NCBI GenBank assembly: GCA_011009095.1
Contig: VTPC01090622.1
Span: 62,001 to 126,000 of the forward strand
Length of the DNA: 64,000 bases
Direction: 5' to 3'
Origin: Ignelater luminosus
Taxonomy: Eukaryota; Arthropoda; Insecta; Coleoptera; Elateridae
The notes below the pieces were generated by a model. It saw only the letters and a program-made list of their open reading frames with translations, had not been told where the DNA came from and searched no databases. Below are positions 46,089-58,700 of the stretch, one piece after another. Position 1 is the stretch's first letter. Every line of letters starts with the position of its first letter. A program made the position numbers and the translations under genes.

Positions 46089-49000
46089 GTATGTTGCTGA
46101 TGTTTTTAACTTTGCTCATTTAAAATCCATTGCTTATTCATACCGACCAGTTTCAAAGTAAGGAAGGTAATCTGGCAATTAATTACAAAAAAAAAGGTTA
46201 ATTTTAGCTTCTACATTATATACACGATTTTATGCTGACGGGAGATCGTACTGTAAATTTGAAAACTGGAGAAACATTTCCTTAAATTAAACTTATTTAC
46301 CTGCAGAAAGCGACTCCACCACGTTCGTGTATTTGCCCAAAGCGGTGTTAGTCGTTTTCTCTAACTTTCAGAGCGTCAACTCAGATTCATTAAAAGAATT
46401 CCTGTGAAGAAACCCTAGCAACAGCCGTTCTTACAAGACTAATTCCTCCTTAAGCTCCATGGGTTAATAGGCAAAAACTGCCATAAACTTTTTTACCTAA
46501 ATTAATGTGATGCTTATTAGCTTTTTCTGAAAATAATTGTTGCAACTGTTATGCCATTATTTTTCTCTCGAAACTTTTATTTTCCAAAGTGTTTCTTGAA
46601 TGCACTGACAGTTAAAAGCTCGGCTCTTATGACAAGTAAATATTTAAGGGCTAGCAAATCAAAATTAATTACGAAATGCTCCGTTGAAACTGTCATTATA
46701 TCTCCTCCTCTATAGTAACCATTAAGTTCCCTTCACAGAGATTGTTTTTCTATCAAGGGGAAAATTTTATGTGTTCACAAGGGAGAGCAAACATCACATC
46801 AAATAACGTTGTAGTCTTACGAGAAGAATAACACACAACTTGATTTCATTTAAGTAACATCAAACTTTTAATATTCTACTATATAAAACTAAGGGTGGCT
46901 AATTAAATTTTGAACTTTTACAACGGCTAACGAAAATGTAATACCTATTCGTTTACTTACTTTTAAATTGGATGTTCTGTAAAAATAAACTTAAGTGTAT
47001 ATTTACTCAAATTTCAAAGCGAATTTTTGAAGTTGAAATTTTTCATTAAAATGGCAAATTAAACCTTTTAACAACTAATTTTTGGAATAAATTCAAGAGA
47101 AAATTTATACAGCATTTATTATGCTAACTGTAATTTACACATAAATTAAATTCTATAATTAAGAATCTCATTTTACAGTTACACATTACAATATGAATGA
47201 CCGAGTTTTCCAACGCACTACTGTAAATTGAGTAATTTCTGTAAAGTATTAGTAAGATACTTACTATATTATTTAATATTCAAAACAGTATTCCTTTATG
47301 ACTCTTTTTGTGCAAAAGTGCGCTTGTTTGACCTAGATTCAAAAATTATTACTCCTATTAATAATGGGTCATATTCCACCGTCACGATTAAATTTAAACA
47401 TGATCTAACTACTATGGTAACCGATTTTGTCCTTTTCTTTTTTATTAAAATCCGATAAAGCTATATCATTTTATTTAAATTTTAATCATGACTTTAGTTT
47501 AATCATGACGGTAGAATACGAACCAATGTTTGGAAATCAAACATCAAAATCAAATTTTCTACTAGATTGCGACCTGTCACAATTTGGAAAGCCCTGTAAG
47601 TCTCAGGCTTAACCATTCAAAAATGTCAGCTGGCTTGAAAAACTAGGATCCAAAACGAATGACGTTTTACGCACAGTGTAGTTCATACCCAATAAAATCT
47701 CGCCAAGCTAGTGACCTAATTCTACAATGTGGGCTTTTATACTCAGAATTACCACAAATACCAATTCTTGATATTTCATAAATTTGAAAAACAATGGACT
47801 GATATTAAAGAAAGGATTTTGGGATACCATTTACCTAATGAAAGAAATGAAAGCAACTAAAACGGTCCACAGGTCTTGGTTAATTCAGTACGTTTGATCA
47901 GCCCAAAGAACCCATAATGCCAAGTGTGTAATTCGGGAACGAAAAGGGGAGATAGTTGGAAATAAGGCTTTTCTGGGTTCAAAAGTAATAATTTTCAGAC
48001 GACGCTATAGGTACTTAAAGTGGTCGCGTTTGCTCAAAGGTCTACTGAGTTTAATTTTTGTAGACCCAGTGGGCAAAGATTGCATATCTAAATGGCATAA
48101 AATCTTAAAGTCTACTAGTCATCCTGAACCATAAAAATTCTTGAGCATCACTGCTAATAAATATTAAAAAAGTGTAGTTTCAGTTAAATAAGAGAACTAT
48201 AATTTATCTGCAATCGATTCGTTTGTGCATCAGATGGGAAAATAGAAATGTAAACAACAAACCATTTTGATCCTTCATATACTCCGAGTGTTCTCGATAA
48301 AGGAGAATTTAGTGATCCAGTGATCTGAAATGTTGTCTAGCGTCTATAAAATGTATTCTAGTTATTGACTGAAACCTACAAATTAATTTTTTTTATTTAT
48401 TACGGTGGAAAACAAAGTGAGAGTTTTTAAATGTCTATTTGCTTCCCCCAACTCCGTATGGAAATTACTACGTGATCTACCTATATCAAACCCTACATGA
48501 TCATCTTTACACTCTTACGCAACCAAAATTTTACTTACCGCAGTCTTTGATGTGCTGCAGATTGGTTATCCGCTTTACAGCAAACCTAAGCAAGAGCGCA
48601 ATTATTTCATCAAATAAATAATCATTCATCCAGCAGTCCACTTTACCACCAGTTTCAGGAAGAACGAGATTTAACGCATATAGCTATAACTTACCCTCAA
48701 CATAATAACTCAAGTGTCACTAGGTTAGAGACGGAAAGATGCGGCGTTAAAGCTAGTTGTCTATTTAGACTCAATAATCAAAATTGGAAAATGTATGAAA
48801 TTAGTTAGGACTGTCCAGATAGCAAGGTCTCTTAATAAGCCATCTATACGGATTTCAGGAAGCTTAAAAAACTATTTCTGTTGATCAAGACAATTTACAA
48901 CTGTTTCGTACCCTTGTAAATGATTCAAGCAAAAACATCCAAACACAAAAGTATAATTTAACAAATATATTGAACAAAAAATGATAAAGCTATTTGGTTG

Positions 49001-49624
49001 ACAGAACAAAATCTGTAATTTCAACTTTGCAAAGTCGTACTGAAAAATTAAAACAAAAAGAAAAGAAGAATTGTTTATCTTAGACTACAAAATAAACTGG
49101 AAACTTATCTTTTGAATAAGACAATTTAACTAAATAAGAAATTGTCAGTATTCAATGGACAGATAAGCGTCCTATCAATACAAAAGATTTGTCTAGGAAA
49201 ATATGATAAAATGTTATCTGAGATGTCTCGCTCTTTAATATTATATAAGGTCGTTTTAACTGAAGTTTGTTTTATATACAAATTGTTATGTATCAACAAG
49301 TTTTACGGTAGGAAAAGCCAAGATAAACAGGAAACTAATCAGTTCATTACACTTAACCAACTTATTTGTTTACTAATTAAAGCTATTTTAACCTAATTCA
49401 ATTCAATACTGTTCTCAAAAGGAAGCGAACAAGCAAATATCTACAAGATTTGCGCTTACGTACAATAGGTGCATCAGGTAATCCGCATAACCATTGACAG
49501 GTTTCAACATTCACGCACTCATCAAACAATTAATTACGAAATGCGCACAAATGTCGTATTTGCTTAGCTGCTGATGCTGTTAGAATTCTTAGTTATCTTT
49601 GCAAACATGCTCCACAGTTGTCCA
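46089..49624. other. Probable intron of the Ig-superfamily gene, AT-rich
   Basis: Begins at the donor GTATGT. No recognisable coding, repeats or RNA gene. Frames of 60-84 codons lack motifs. Confidence 0.5.
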
Positions 49625-49629
49625 CGTCG

Positions 49630-52209
49630 CACAAAGGGGAATTTTGCTATGAAACCTGACCAAAACTTATAGATTGAATTCCGTTGAGAGTTCATTATTA
49701 AAATATGTTTCATAGATTAATCCTCGTCAATTTCTTGATCTAGTATTTCTTTTACTTGTGATTCTTCTGCTTCTTCTTCATCTGACCATTCATCATCTGT
49801 GATTTTTGTTTCTTCCTGAACCTTTATATTAAGACTATCTAACATCTCTTAACACTTCGCTACTGGAGGATTTTAATTTTATTTTTGGCAAAGGGTTTAA
49901 ATTTTTTGCTTCTCTCAAAAATCTTCCAGAGATTCTTCTTATTTCTCGTCTCTTGGGTCTCTTCACTTAGTTGGCCTATTGGCGTTGTTGATTATCTCTG
50001 ACTCGTGAATAAAGATATTATAAATGGATGGTGGCATACCAACCACAGTGGTTTATAAAAATATCTGTTGTCCCTCTCTCTCGTATAAGATTTACACTTT
50101 TTAACATATTTTATAATTCGGCGAAATTGTCTGCATTATTATATAAAATATTCTTATTATTTCCAAATCAATTCCAGTGATTTGAGCTGAAAGTTTAGCA
50201 TTTTTGAAAAAGTGTTTGGCTACCATTGTTCGTACTGCCAAACCCTGGTTTGGGTTTATCTACTAATAAGTTGAGCTTCTTTTTAGATTCGCTTTGGATA
50301 AAACCTTGTCTTTGAGACACTATTTCCTTTGTTTCTTTTCCTCGAGCTTGCCACGTTTTTAGTGGTACTTTGTACGGTAGATGCAATAAGAACTCAAAGC
50401 TGAGAATCCATTCATGTAAAATGGACAATCCAAATTCATAGGTTGAATGATTTAGAAGTGCTCTATCCACTTTTTCAAAACTATTAAAGTCTCTTGAAGA
50501 AAGTCTATAAATATAGCATTTTTAGGCGATGTAGTCTCAATAACGGCATTACAGACCTTACCATCTACCATGGTAAATAACAGTGTATGTGATATTTCAC
50601 TATCTATTCCACACATATGTAGTTTTGTGTTTGTAAGAGTTCTTATTTATGCCTCTACATATTCCTTTTCGGTAACTGAAACTTCAGTAATTTTTTTTTG
50701 TAAACTGAGATCTGATCGGTCTACAAAATCATGCAGACAAAGTCCGCGGATCTTGCCACAAAATCTGATCATTACTAACTAAACTTTTAATTGGAACAAG
50801 TGATGTGATAAAAGCACTTGCATCACTTACGTCTTCAGTTTTCTGTTTATATTGAGAGAGCCCGCTAGATCCATCAAATCTCGATTTGGAAATAAGAAAT
50901 AATTTAATTGTCGATTCACAGGTACTTGTCTTTGAAAGACTTCTTTTTGAGCCTCTAAAATACAATAACAGTAAGGTCCAATAGTGCTTGTAACTTTATC
51001 TTTGCTGAGGTTGTAGTTATTTTCACATCTTGTTGGAGTGAATAAGAACTTTTTTTTGCCAAACATTTTTTCGGCCTTAGGTCTTATGATATTGTGTTGA
51101 TGTCTCGTTAATTTGGCGTCGATAATTATCGAAAATGCTTTTCCTGGTGAGATTCGCTCTTCTTTAGTGCGCTATGCTATAGCTTTAAATGCTCGCCAAT
51201 ATTTAAATGCTCTTGTGGGACTTGTTTGTGTAACTTCTTTGACAAGCTGAGAAGCTTCTAATTGTTCCGATTGGCGCAGATTTATCTGCGTAGCAATCGC
51301 TAGTTTGTCGACAGTATATGTTTTACTTAGATCTTTCGGTTTACGCCTTTTGGATTGGTCAGAACATTCGTTAAATATTACCAAGAGTATCTAGGCGAAG
51401 TCTGTTTCTGTGATTTATGAAACCAACGAGGAATCAAGCTATACCTTATTTTGTTCCAAAAATCTATCTTTAATTCTGTGAACAGCTAACCACCTTTTTT
51501 TAAGTTCGAAGAAGAAACGATTAAGACGTTTATTTAATTCTTGAAGCCTCTCTTGAGGACACGAAATTCTTTTTTGAATTTATTTTTTCAGATAATCAAA
51601 TTGGCCCTCTAATAAGTATATTAGAACTTGATTCATTGTTTCAAACAGGATTTTTCTTGGAATAAAAAGGTCTTGATTTCTCGATCCTAATCCTATTAAA
51701 AATTTAATTTAGTATCGTGTATGGTCACCGAAAAAAATTAAAAAATTGTGTATGTCTATGTATGTGTACGATTTTTCTTATAAATATGTTGGAAACCTTA
51801 CTAAATACTTTTGAAAAGTTTATACAAAAAATTACAATACCAGAATAAATAAGTTCTGCGCTTAATATACATAAAATTTAAAATTTTGTAAGTTGCAACT
51901 AAACACACCTGAAGGTACTTGATTTATATTGTTTTGTCTACTAATTACTATCACTACGATACTTTGTGTACTAAAACATTTTAACAAGAATATTAAATGA
52001 TAAAGCAGCAGGTGTCAAAAGGCGATATACAAAGCGTCGTAAACAAATGCTAATAAAATATTAACATGGCAGCCAACCAGATCGTAGCGGGGCAGGCTAA
52101 GTCGGTAGCATGTAAACGCATGATTAAAAAATCGAGCGATTAGAACTGCAATGGGAATATTTCTGTTTTTAGATCTTGGCCAGGTTTTAAAGCAGAATTC
52201 CCCTATGTG
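49630..52209 (-). mobile_element. Transib DNA transposon, full-length but decayed (2580 bp)
   Basis: Left end at 49630: CACAAAGGGGAATTTTGCT then ATGAAACCTGACCAAA. Right end, reverse-complemented from 52209: CACATAGGGGAATTCTGCT then TTAAAACCTGGCCAA. The two TIRs match in about 29 of 35 positions by eye. Flanks are CGTCG (49625-49629) and GGTCG (52210-52214), a five-base GC-rich target duplication with one change. Inside, on the minus strand, lies a Transib-like transposase pseudogene (49717-51610). TIRs beginning CAC and five-base GC-rich duplications fit Transib, the superfamily related to RAG1. This TIR differs from that of the 839-bp element at 32221, so two Transib families are present. 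Confidence 0.8.
49717..51610 (-). pseudogene. Transib transposase pseudogene (RAG1-core relative)
   Basis: Minus strand. N-terminal: QKRISCPQERLQELNKRLNR and AVHRIKDRFLEQNK (about 51580-51460). 51384-51172: FNECSDQSKRRKPKDLSKTY, LAIATQINLRQSEQLEASQL, VKEVTQTSPTRAFKYW. About 51150-51060: KAFSIIIDAKLTRHQHNIIR. 50900-50740: SRFDGSSGLSQYKQKTEDVS, SLVPIKSLVSNDQILWQDP, with the Asp of FDG aligned to the first catalytic Asp of RAG1. About 50580: LFTMVDGKVCNAVIETTS. 50470-50195: STYEFGLSILHEWILSFEFL, TWQARGKETKEIVSQRQGF, VDKPKPGFGSTNNGSQTLFQ. About 50170: KLSAQITGIDLEIIR; then GMPPSIYNIFIHESEIIN near 50020. C-terminal acidic tail DDEWSDEEEAEESQVK with stop at 49717-49719. The Cys-X2-Cys of the usual zinc ribbon after the MVDGK block is lost. 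At least eight frame changes or stops. Cut-and-paste enzyme in life; dead here. Confidence 0.8.
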
Positions 52210-52214
52210 GGTCG

Positions 52215-52989
52215 GGAACCATAAAGAAACTGAACTGATCGTCTGTAAAATAATAACAAGTTTTTTATATTACTAGTACATACAAAGAGTGGAGTTCTGT
52301 AGGTTTTCATAGAAAAAGATTATAATGATATTCTAGAAATTTCTAGCTGAAATTTTGTGGTAGGTCCTTTAAAAGAATTTAGACAAAAGCAAAAGTTTTT
52401 ACTTTTACAATATTTGTTCAAAGAAATATTGCAGGTAGTTTAAAAGGAATTAATTGAATTTTTTCGTGAAGGTTTGAGGATGCAACGACAGATTCGTAAA
52501 AGTGAATATTCTTAGATATTTTAACTTTCAAGAATGTTGAAAAACGTGGGATACTACAAGCTGATTAAACGATAATAAGTATCATTACGATAGTTCCTAA
52601 TGATTTACAGTCGAGATTCGATGAATAAATACTTCAAAGTTCTTGTAGGATAATAAGGCAATTTGTGTTGGATCTGTTGCGGCTAAATTTAATCAGTCGA
52701 AACAGCATAGGGAGCTCGATACCAAGAAATGATCGGTCTCAATAGGCTCTGAAGAAGTTGAAGACAAGAACGAAATCTCTTTTTGCAGTAGGAAACACCC
52801 ACGCTCACGGTACCGCACTCTACATTTTCAGAAATATTGAAAACTGGCAGAAATAACTGGCTTGGGAGTATTTAAGGGACAAAACCCCTCCCTAAAGCCG
52901 CCACAAGCGCGGACATTCTGACTGGAAGACAAAATGCTTACACAGTCCTAATTTATCAACAGAAAGAATTATTTTATACGGTAGAATGA
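52215..52989. other. Non-coding flank, nothing recognised
   Basis: AT-rich; no recognised coding or ends. Confidence 0.4.
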
Positions 52990-53690
52990 GAAACAAATAA
53001 ATAGAAATAAAAAGCTACTCGTAGGACTATACGTGTGACTCCTTGTACTTTGTGACTTAAAGTAGGAATAGAAAAAGAAGAGTGAAATGAGAAATCGTGC
53101 AAACTGAAGAAAAGACATTTTTGGGCCTTTAATACCATGTAACGTTGAACAAGTTTTTGTTCAACAACAATGCAGAATGAGATGTTCTCATCCCACTGTA
53201 AACAATAAATCGTCTAGTGTCTGACAGTTTAAAAAGAAATTTCAATAACAAAAGAATTGCCTACGTGTTTTGTCTAAAAGGTACAGCCGTTTTAAAATAT
53301 ATTAATTTTACGTTTTCAACACTTAATGAAAAGACTTTTTAGATAGATACTTTTCTAAAGTTTCTCATTTGTAGCAATATAGCGTTTTGATTATTTGCAA
53401 GATTGCATTTTCTGCAAAACAGACTTTTTGCATTTGTTAAAGCTTTCCGATAGTAAAAGCTAAAACTTGCTTTAGATCAAGCAGTAACATGAATGCGTTG
53501 ATGTTTGCATTGTTGTTGAACAAAGACTTGTTCAACGTTACATGGTATTAAGGACCCAAAAATGTCTTTTCTTAAGTTTGCACGATTTCTCACTTTACTC
53601 TTCTTTTTTTATTCCTACTTTAAGTCACAAAGTACAAGGAGTCACACGTATAGTCCTACGAGTAGCTTTTTATTTCGATTTATTTGTTTC
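52990..53690. repeat. Long inverted repeat: 185-bp arms, 331-bp spacer
   Basis: Left arm 52990-53174 and right arm 53506-53690 are reverse complements of each other. They have only about ten mismatches or so by eye, and include perfect blocks such as GCTACTCGTAGGACTATACG and GTGACTCCTTGTACTTTGTG. The spacer is AT-rich without coding. A transcript through it would fold into a long near-perfect hairpin. It may be a foldback or MITE-type element, although no target duplication was found at the outer edges, or it may come from an inverted duplication. Confidence 0.85.
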
Positions 53691-54971
53691 TATTTATTTA
53701 TTTTATGTTGTATTTAATTTATATCTTCTTCATATCAACACACACTGGACCAATTCTAGGTACGTAACTGAACATGCCGTTTATTTAAAAATCTCAAATT
53801 GTTTCTTAACAAAATTTAAATACTTTTGCTCGTACGGCGCAGATTAACTAGTATAACTTCTGAATACATTCTTTTGCGGGTATTGGAATAACCACCTCTT
53901 CACTCTCTACCTCTAATGTACTTCTTACTTACTCTGGTAGAATAAGGGAGAAATTTAGAAAATAAGCGAGACTAAAGTCTAGACTCCCAACCTCAACTTT
54001 CTCATACGAAGTAGAAAAGAACCTTTATGCAGATCGATTTCGTATTTAACTAAGGCATACTTTGATGTGGAAATTCCATCAGCAATTTCAACCCGCACCA
54101 CCACTTCAATTTTTTTAAACAATACATAAAATACAAAATCACCATAATGAATAAACCTCAAAATCACGTTACGTGTTTTTGCAAATCCTGAATGTCCGTC
54201 AACGCGTAGGAAAGTGGCACAACATTTCGGACCATTCCGTGTTGGCACACTCAACTCTCTCGTCGGGACGCGGGGCATAAGAGTAAAAGTTGGGATAGTC
54301 CTGCACATATGGGGGCACCTGGTAACCCTGACAGGCAAATCAGTGGCATTTTTTAGTATTGTGTATTAGGAGTACAGTTTGTGAAAATGGACTACCTAGG
54401 CGGTACGTCAGCAGAAAAAGGTTGGGAATTTATACAACTTAAAAATGTCGATTTAATCCAAAAGATGTTTGCAATGTTCTGAGTTTACTTATTGGAAAAA
54501 ATAAAGTCTATTTCTAGTTCCAGGTAGTGATATCTGGTTATCTCGAAGGCCATTGGTGTAGCTAGGTGCTGGAATTAACCTACAAAACTACAAAATGTTA
54601 GAAAGCAAACAAGAAATAGACTGTATTTTAGTAAAGAAGGGGTTGAAATTACAGATTAAATTCTTACATCAAATAATGCTTGATGATTAAATAGGAAATC
54701 GACCCGAGCGAGCGTCTTTCTGTTTTACTTCATACAGAAAAATTAAGTTCAGAAGAACAAGGTAAGTCTTTAGTCTTGCACTGTATAGTAGCTATATCAA
54801 TACTCCTACAAAATTTTCCGTACGACTATTATAATAATATTCAGAAAATCAGAATCAAAAGTAAAGTAGATTTATACATGTAGACTTTATACACAAGTAC
54901 CAAACCAATGTATAATACTTCATTACAGCACGAGTGCTATAATAGCTGTCATTACCTATGAAAAAAGGTAT
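53691..54971. other. Non-coding stretch
   Basis: A 119-codon minus-strand frame (54338-53979) and a 101-codon plus-strand frame (53542-53847, mostly hairpin arm) have no recognised motif. Confidence 0.35.
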
Positions 54972-54979
54972 GGCAAAGG

Positions 54980-55075
54980 CAGCGGCGGCTTGTGACTTAA
55001 ATTTAATTTCTTTGACAATTTAGGACAATCACGTGGTCCTGTCCTACTCTAAAATTAGGTCACGCGCCGCCGCTG
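54980..55075. mobile_element. Tiny palindromic element with CAGCGGCGGC ends (hAT-like MITE?)
   Basis: Begins CAGCGGCGGCTTGTGAC at 54980 and ends GTCACGCGCCGCCGCTG at 55075, the reverse complement of nearly the same sequence. 96 bp in all. A second nested hairpin (AGGAC ... GTCCT) sits in the middle. Ends starting CAG and GC-rich TIRs recall hAT elements. The eight-base flanks GGCAAAGG and GACAAATA agree at only five positions, so a target duplication is doubtful. Confidence 0.5.
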
Positions 55076-55299
55076 GACAAATAAGTTCACGTCATATTTC
55101 AGTGCTTAAAGAAGGCCAAACGCCTCAAAAGTGACAGCGCATGTGTATCGAACAAAATTCTTTGTAATCGTTTAGGTATACAAAATGGGAAAAAAACATT
55201 AATTTACTCTAATTTTGAGATTAACTTTGGCAGATGCCAAGTTAGGTTCTATAATAATGTTATTTCAGTAATTTAATTATGAAACATTGGGCTTTTTGG

Positions 55300-55740
55300 G
55301 GCTACGTCCGATCATACGGCCCTTCAAGCTTTCCGAGTCTGTCGGACCTTTTCTCGGACTTATCGGACCGTTTGGGTCTCACGAGCCGTCAAGCCTGTCA
55401 GACCTTTTGGATTTCTCGGCCCTTCGGGTCGTCTGAATCACTGGGGCCTGTTGGGCAATACGGGTCTGTCGGGCCGGTTGAGTCTGTCGAGCCTTTTGGA
55501 CCGTTCAGGCCTCTCGGAACGTCAGGCCTTTTGGACTTCTTGGCCCTTCGGGCTTTTTTTTGTTGGGCCATTCCAACCTCTCGGGCCGTCGAATCTTTTG
55601 GACTTCTCGACCCTTGAACTTCTCTATCGTTCGGGCTTGTCGGGCCAATCAAGAAGTCACCGACTTTTTTTCGAGCCGCGTCATGTTTTCCCCGGTCGGG
55701 CCGGGCCGGGACTAGAAATTTCGGTCCGTGCAGGGCTCTA
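55300..55740. repeat. GC-rich degenerate minisatellite
   Basis: Repeats of short variants of TCGGGCC, CGGACCTTTTGG and CTCGGCCCTTCGGG fill about 440 bases, ending in CGGTCGGGCCGGGCCGGGA near 55695. The period is irregular, often close to nine bases, so both strands stay open for about 100 codons; the minus frame reads Gly-Pro-x-like (GPTDPYCPTGPSD). This is low-complexity expansion, not collagen: no true triplet regularity, no start context and no splice sites. It is a sharp GC island in AT-rich DNA. Confidence 0.8.
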
Positions 55741-55744
55741 GCCC

Positions 55745-58700
55745 AATAGGTCAGTTATTTTTTAAAAGAATTGCTAAACTGTAGTTGCTTTCTTGAGGAA
55801 GCACTTATTAGGCAAGTCGCAGTGGTTATGCTGCTCTTGGTTTCCGACTCTTTGTCTTCAGTTTTTTTTTAAGATAAAGCGGATGTTAAATGTTAAATGT
55901 ATCAATTAAATACTCGAAATGCCAAAATAATAATAAAAAGAGTATTGTGTTTGTAAAATTGATAACTCAAAATACGCGAGCATAAGCTATGTTAATTCAC
56001 AGTTTCTTCTAAGGTCGCAGGAGGTAGCAGCAATTATCAAAATTTTTATAAACTAGAGTCTTAAGGGTTTCAGTTTTGTTTTTTCAAACCTTATACGACT
56101 GCATGCAATATTTGAAAATTATGCCTTTTTCTATTTGTGTTTAAATAAATAGATATAATTGAGGAAAAATAAGAGAAAGTACTTCATGTTGCTAAATTGA
56201 AATTATTTTTTCGATAACATACACGATTTTTAAAAACCTTGAACGTATTTAACCATAATAATAAGCATCAGAATTTCTGCCTTTACAGCTCAGCCAATGA
56301 AGATGGACAGAAATGATCTCTAAAATCACCTTCCCTAACCGAATAAAGTAGCTAAATTGTTATTTGTTTTAGCATTTTTATTGAAGCATAATATGAGTAA
56401 TAACATACACTAGTAACAATAAAAATATGAAACGAGATTTTGATCGATGTCCAACTATTTACGTGGAATCAGTCCAGTGGGCAACGTCTTATTCTGCAAA
56501 TTTATAAGAAACACCACATTACATTGACATTACTAGCAGTTTTAGTACACCAACTAGAACAAAGTTCTCTTTATATTGTTCTAACGATAGCAATTTGATA
56601 TAAATCTCATTTGAAAGATCTTGAATTGCAGCTATAAGCCAAAAACAATGTCTGTAATGCTAAGGTGTTCGCTATGTAGAGGTGTCCGTTGAGGAAGGCT
56701 TCACCATATTGTAATTTTTGTGTCCCCTGTTGTATTAACGTATGTTAATTTGGTAACATTATTCAGCGCACCTCTTGTTCGGTTAGAAAAGTTCGTGACT
56801 GTATTCTGTTAATAACTTTTTGTTAGGATTCATAACAGGATGGTAACCTTTTTGCATTTTGATAAACATAAATATAAGTTTTAAATTACCGAACATTCTA
56901 GTTTAAAACCGATTCGTTTTTTCCCTAACTTTTTTATGAAAATTAATGAGACTAAACTGTAAATTTCAGAACAATACGAAAGTATATATCTTTGTAAATG
57001 CTACATAACATAACTTATGAACTCAAACAATGTTATTCATTACGCATAGTAATAGTACGTACGATATATCAGTTAATTGTACTATAGTCAGTTTTAATAA
57101 GAAATTTAGAAGCAGTGTCATTTCCCTTTGCAGTCCATTATAACGAAAATGTGAAACACAGCGAGATAATATAATAATTTGGTAATAGTTATTTATAACC
57201 ATCTATAATATTTAAAGATATTTAGATATGGACATGTATCTTTAGTAAATAGTAGAAGTTACAAGAAAGTCCTGAATTATGAACACTGTTGCTTTAATTT
57301 CAATTTACTTTCTGGAGAGCCATAAGGCAAGTCTTTTTCTAATTCTACCAGATAGTCGAGAAGTATAAAATGAAAGTTGGGAATAAACAATTAAATTATA
57401 CCCAGATCGATGTTTATAATTTTGTATCTTTGCACTTAGCAACAGAATAAAAAATATCAAAACGTTCACCAAGATATTTATTTAAAAGATTAATTCTCTT
57501 CTTTTATAGAATACCCTGTATACCTGGTTGAAAACTTTACTGTAACTTTCATTAATAATATTTTTAATGCTTCCTAAAGTAGTTGTATGCCGTCTAGTTA
57601 AAACCGTGTACATAATACCGTGGCTAGATTAAAGTAAAAAGTTTTTATTTATCTAAAGAGAACTTCCTAAGATAATAAAAATAATAAACATTAGAAGTAT
57701 ACGTATCCAGCCAGTTCTTAAACCCTTAACGCACCAATCAATAGACAAACGTCTTTCCACCAATTTGTTTATTCTTTATTTTCTTTGTACACAAAAAACC
57801 ATCAACAAATCTTGTAATAACACTGCAGAAAAATTACCCTTCTACAGAAAAAAGTTAGCTAAACTGCGCGTACAGACCAAACCTCGTTAACTCGGACTAC
57901 AAAGAATCTATGAAATAACAATGTTTGTAACGCGACCTTGCGTTACAATATATTTTGATTCTAGATAACTAGGATCTGTTTGAGATTGCAATCTGGATCC
58001 TGATTGCGATGTTGGAGTAATTTCGTCTCAGTACTCGAAGCTAGTTAACCAGTTGTAGACGACCCACTTAATTCAAGGAGACCATGCGGAAGCTACTTTG
58101 TGACGTCATCGTTGAAATCTTCACTCTTAATTAATCTAGATGACTTCCAAACCGCTTTTACAGTAATCTAAAAAGCTGCTCTGAGAAGAAGCTGATTAAC
58201 CAAAAGAACAATCTACCAAGATCCATTGAAAACGAGAAGCAAAGAGAACTTACCCCAGGTATAGGGCTTCGCACCACTAATACAACCGACCTCGCAACAC
58301 TACGACTCTGTCTCCTCAAGAAGAAATACGCCGCTGCGTCCTCGAAAAGGTCGCACAATCAATCGGCCCGATTGCAAGTAGGTTCCGCAGAAAATTTTAA
58401 ACTCTGGATTTAGGAAAAGAAATCTCTGTCAATAGCATCCAATAAAACCAATTGGTAAAACTAAAAGGAAATATTAACTAACAAAATTTTTCCCCAACTA
58501 CTCACATAATAATTTCATCCACCAACGAGCAAAAGGAAATAAAAACTTCCAATTCATCAAGAGTTTACAATTAAACTTAACCCTCCTCAAAAACATCTGC
58601 AATCAAATTTACTAATCAGATTCTAGGATTATATACCATTTACAAGAAGTAGCCCATTAACAGCTGTTCAAATTCCGAAATCCACAAAGTAAAGTTAGAC

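Noticed and set aside
55279..55741. Collagen-like or Gly-Pro-rich proteins on both strands
   Set aside because: The open frames come from a short GC-rich repeat without stops; no strict Gly-x-y order and no gene signals.
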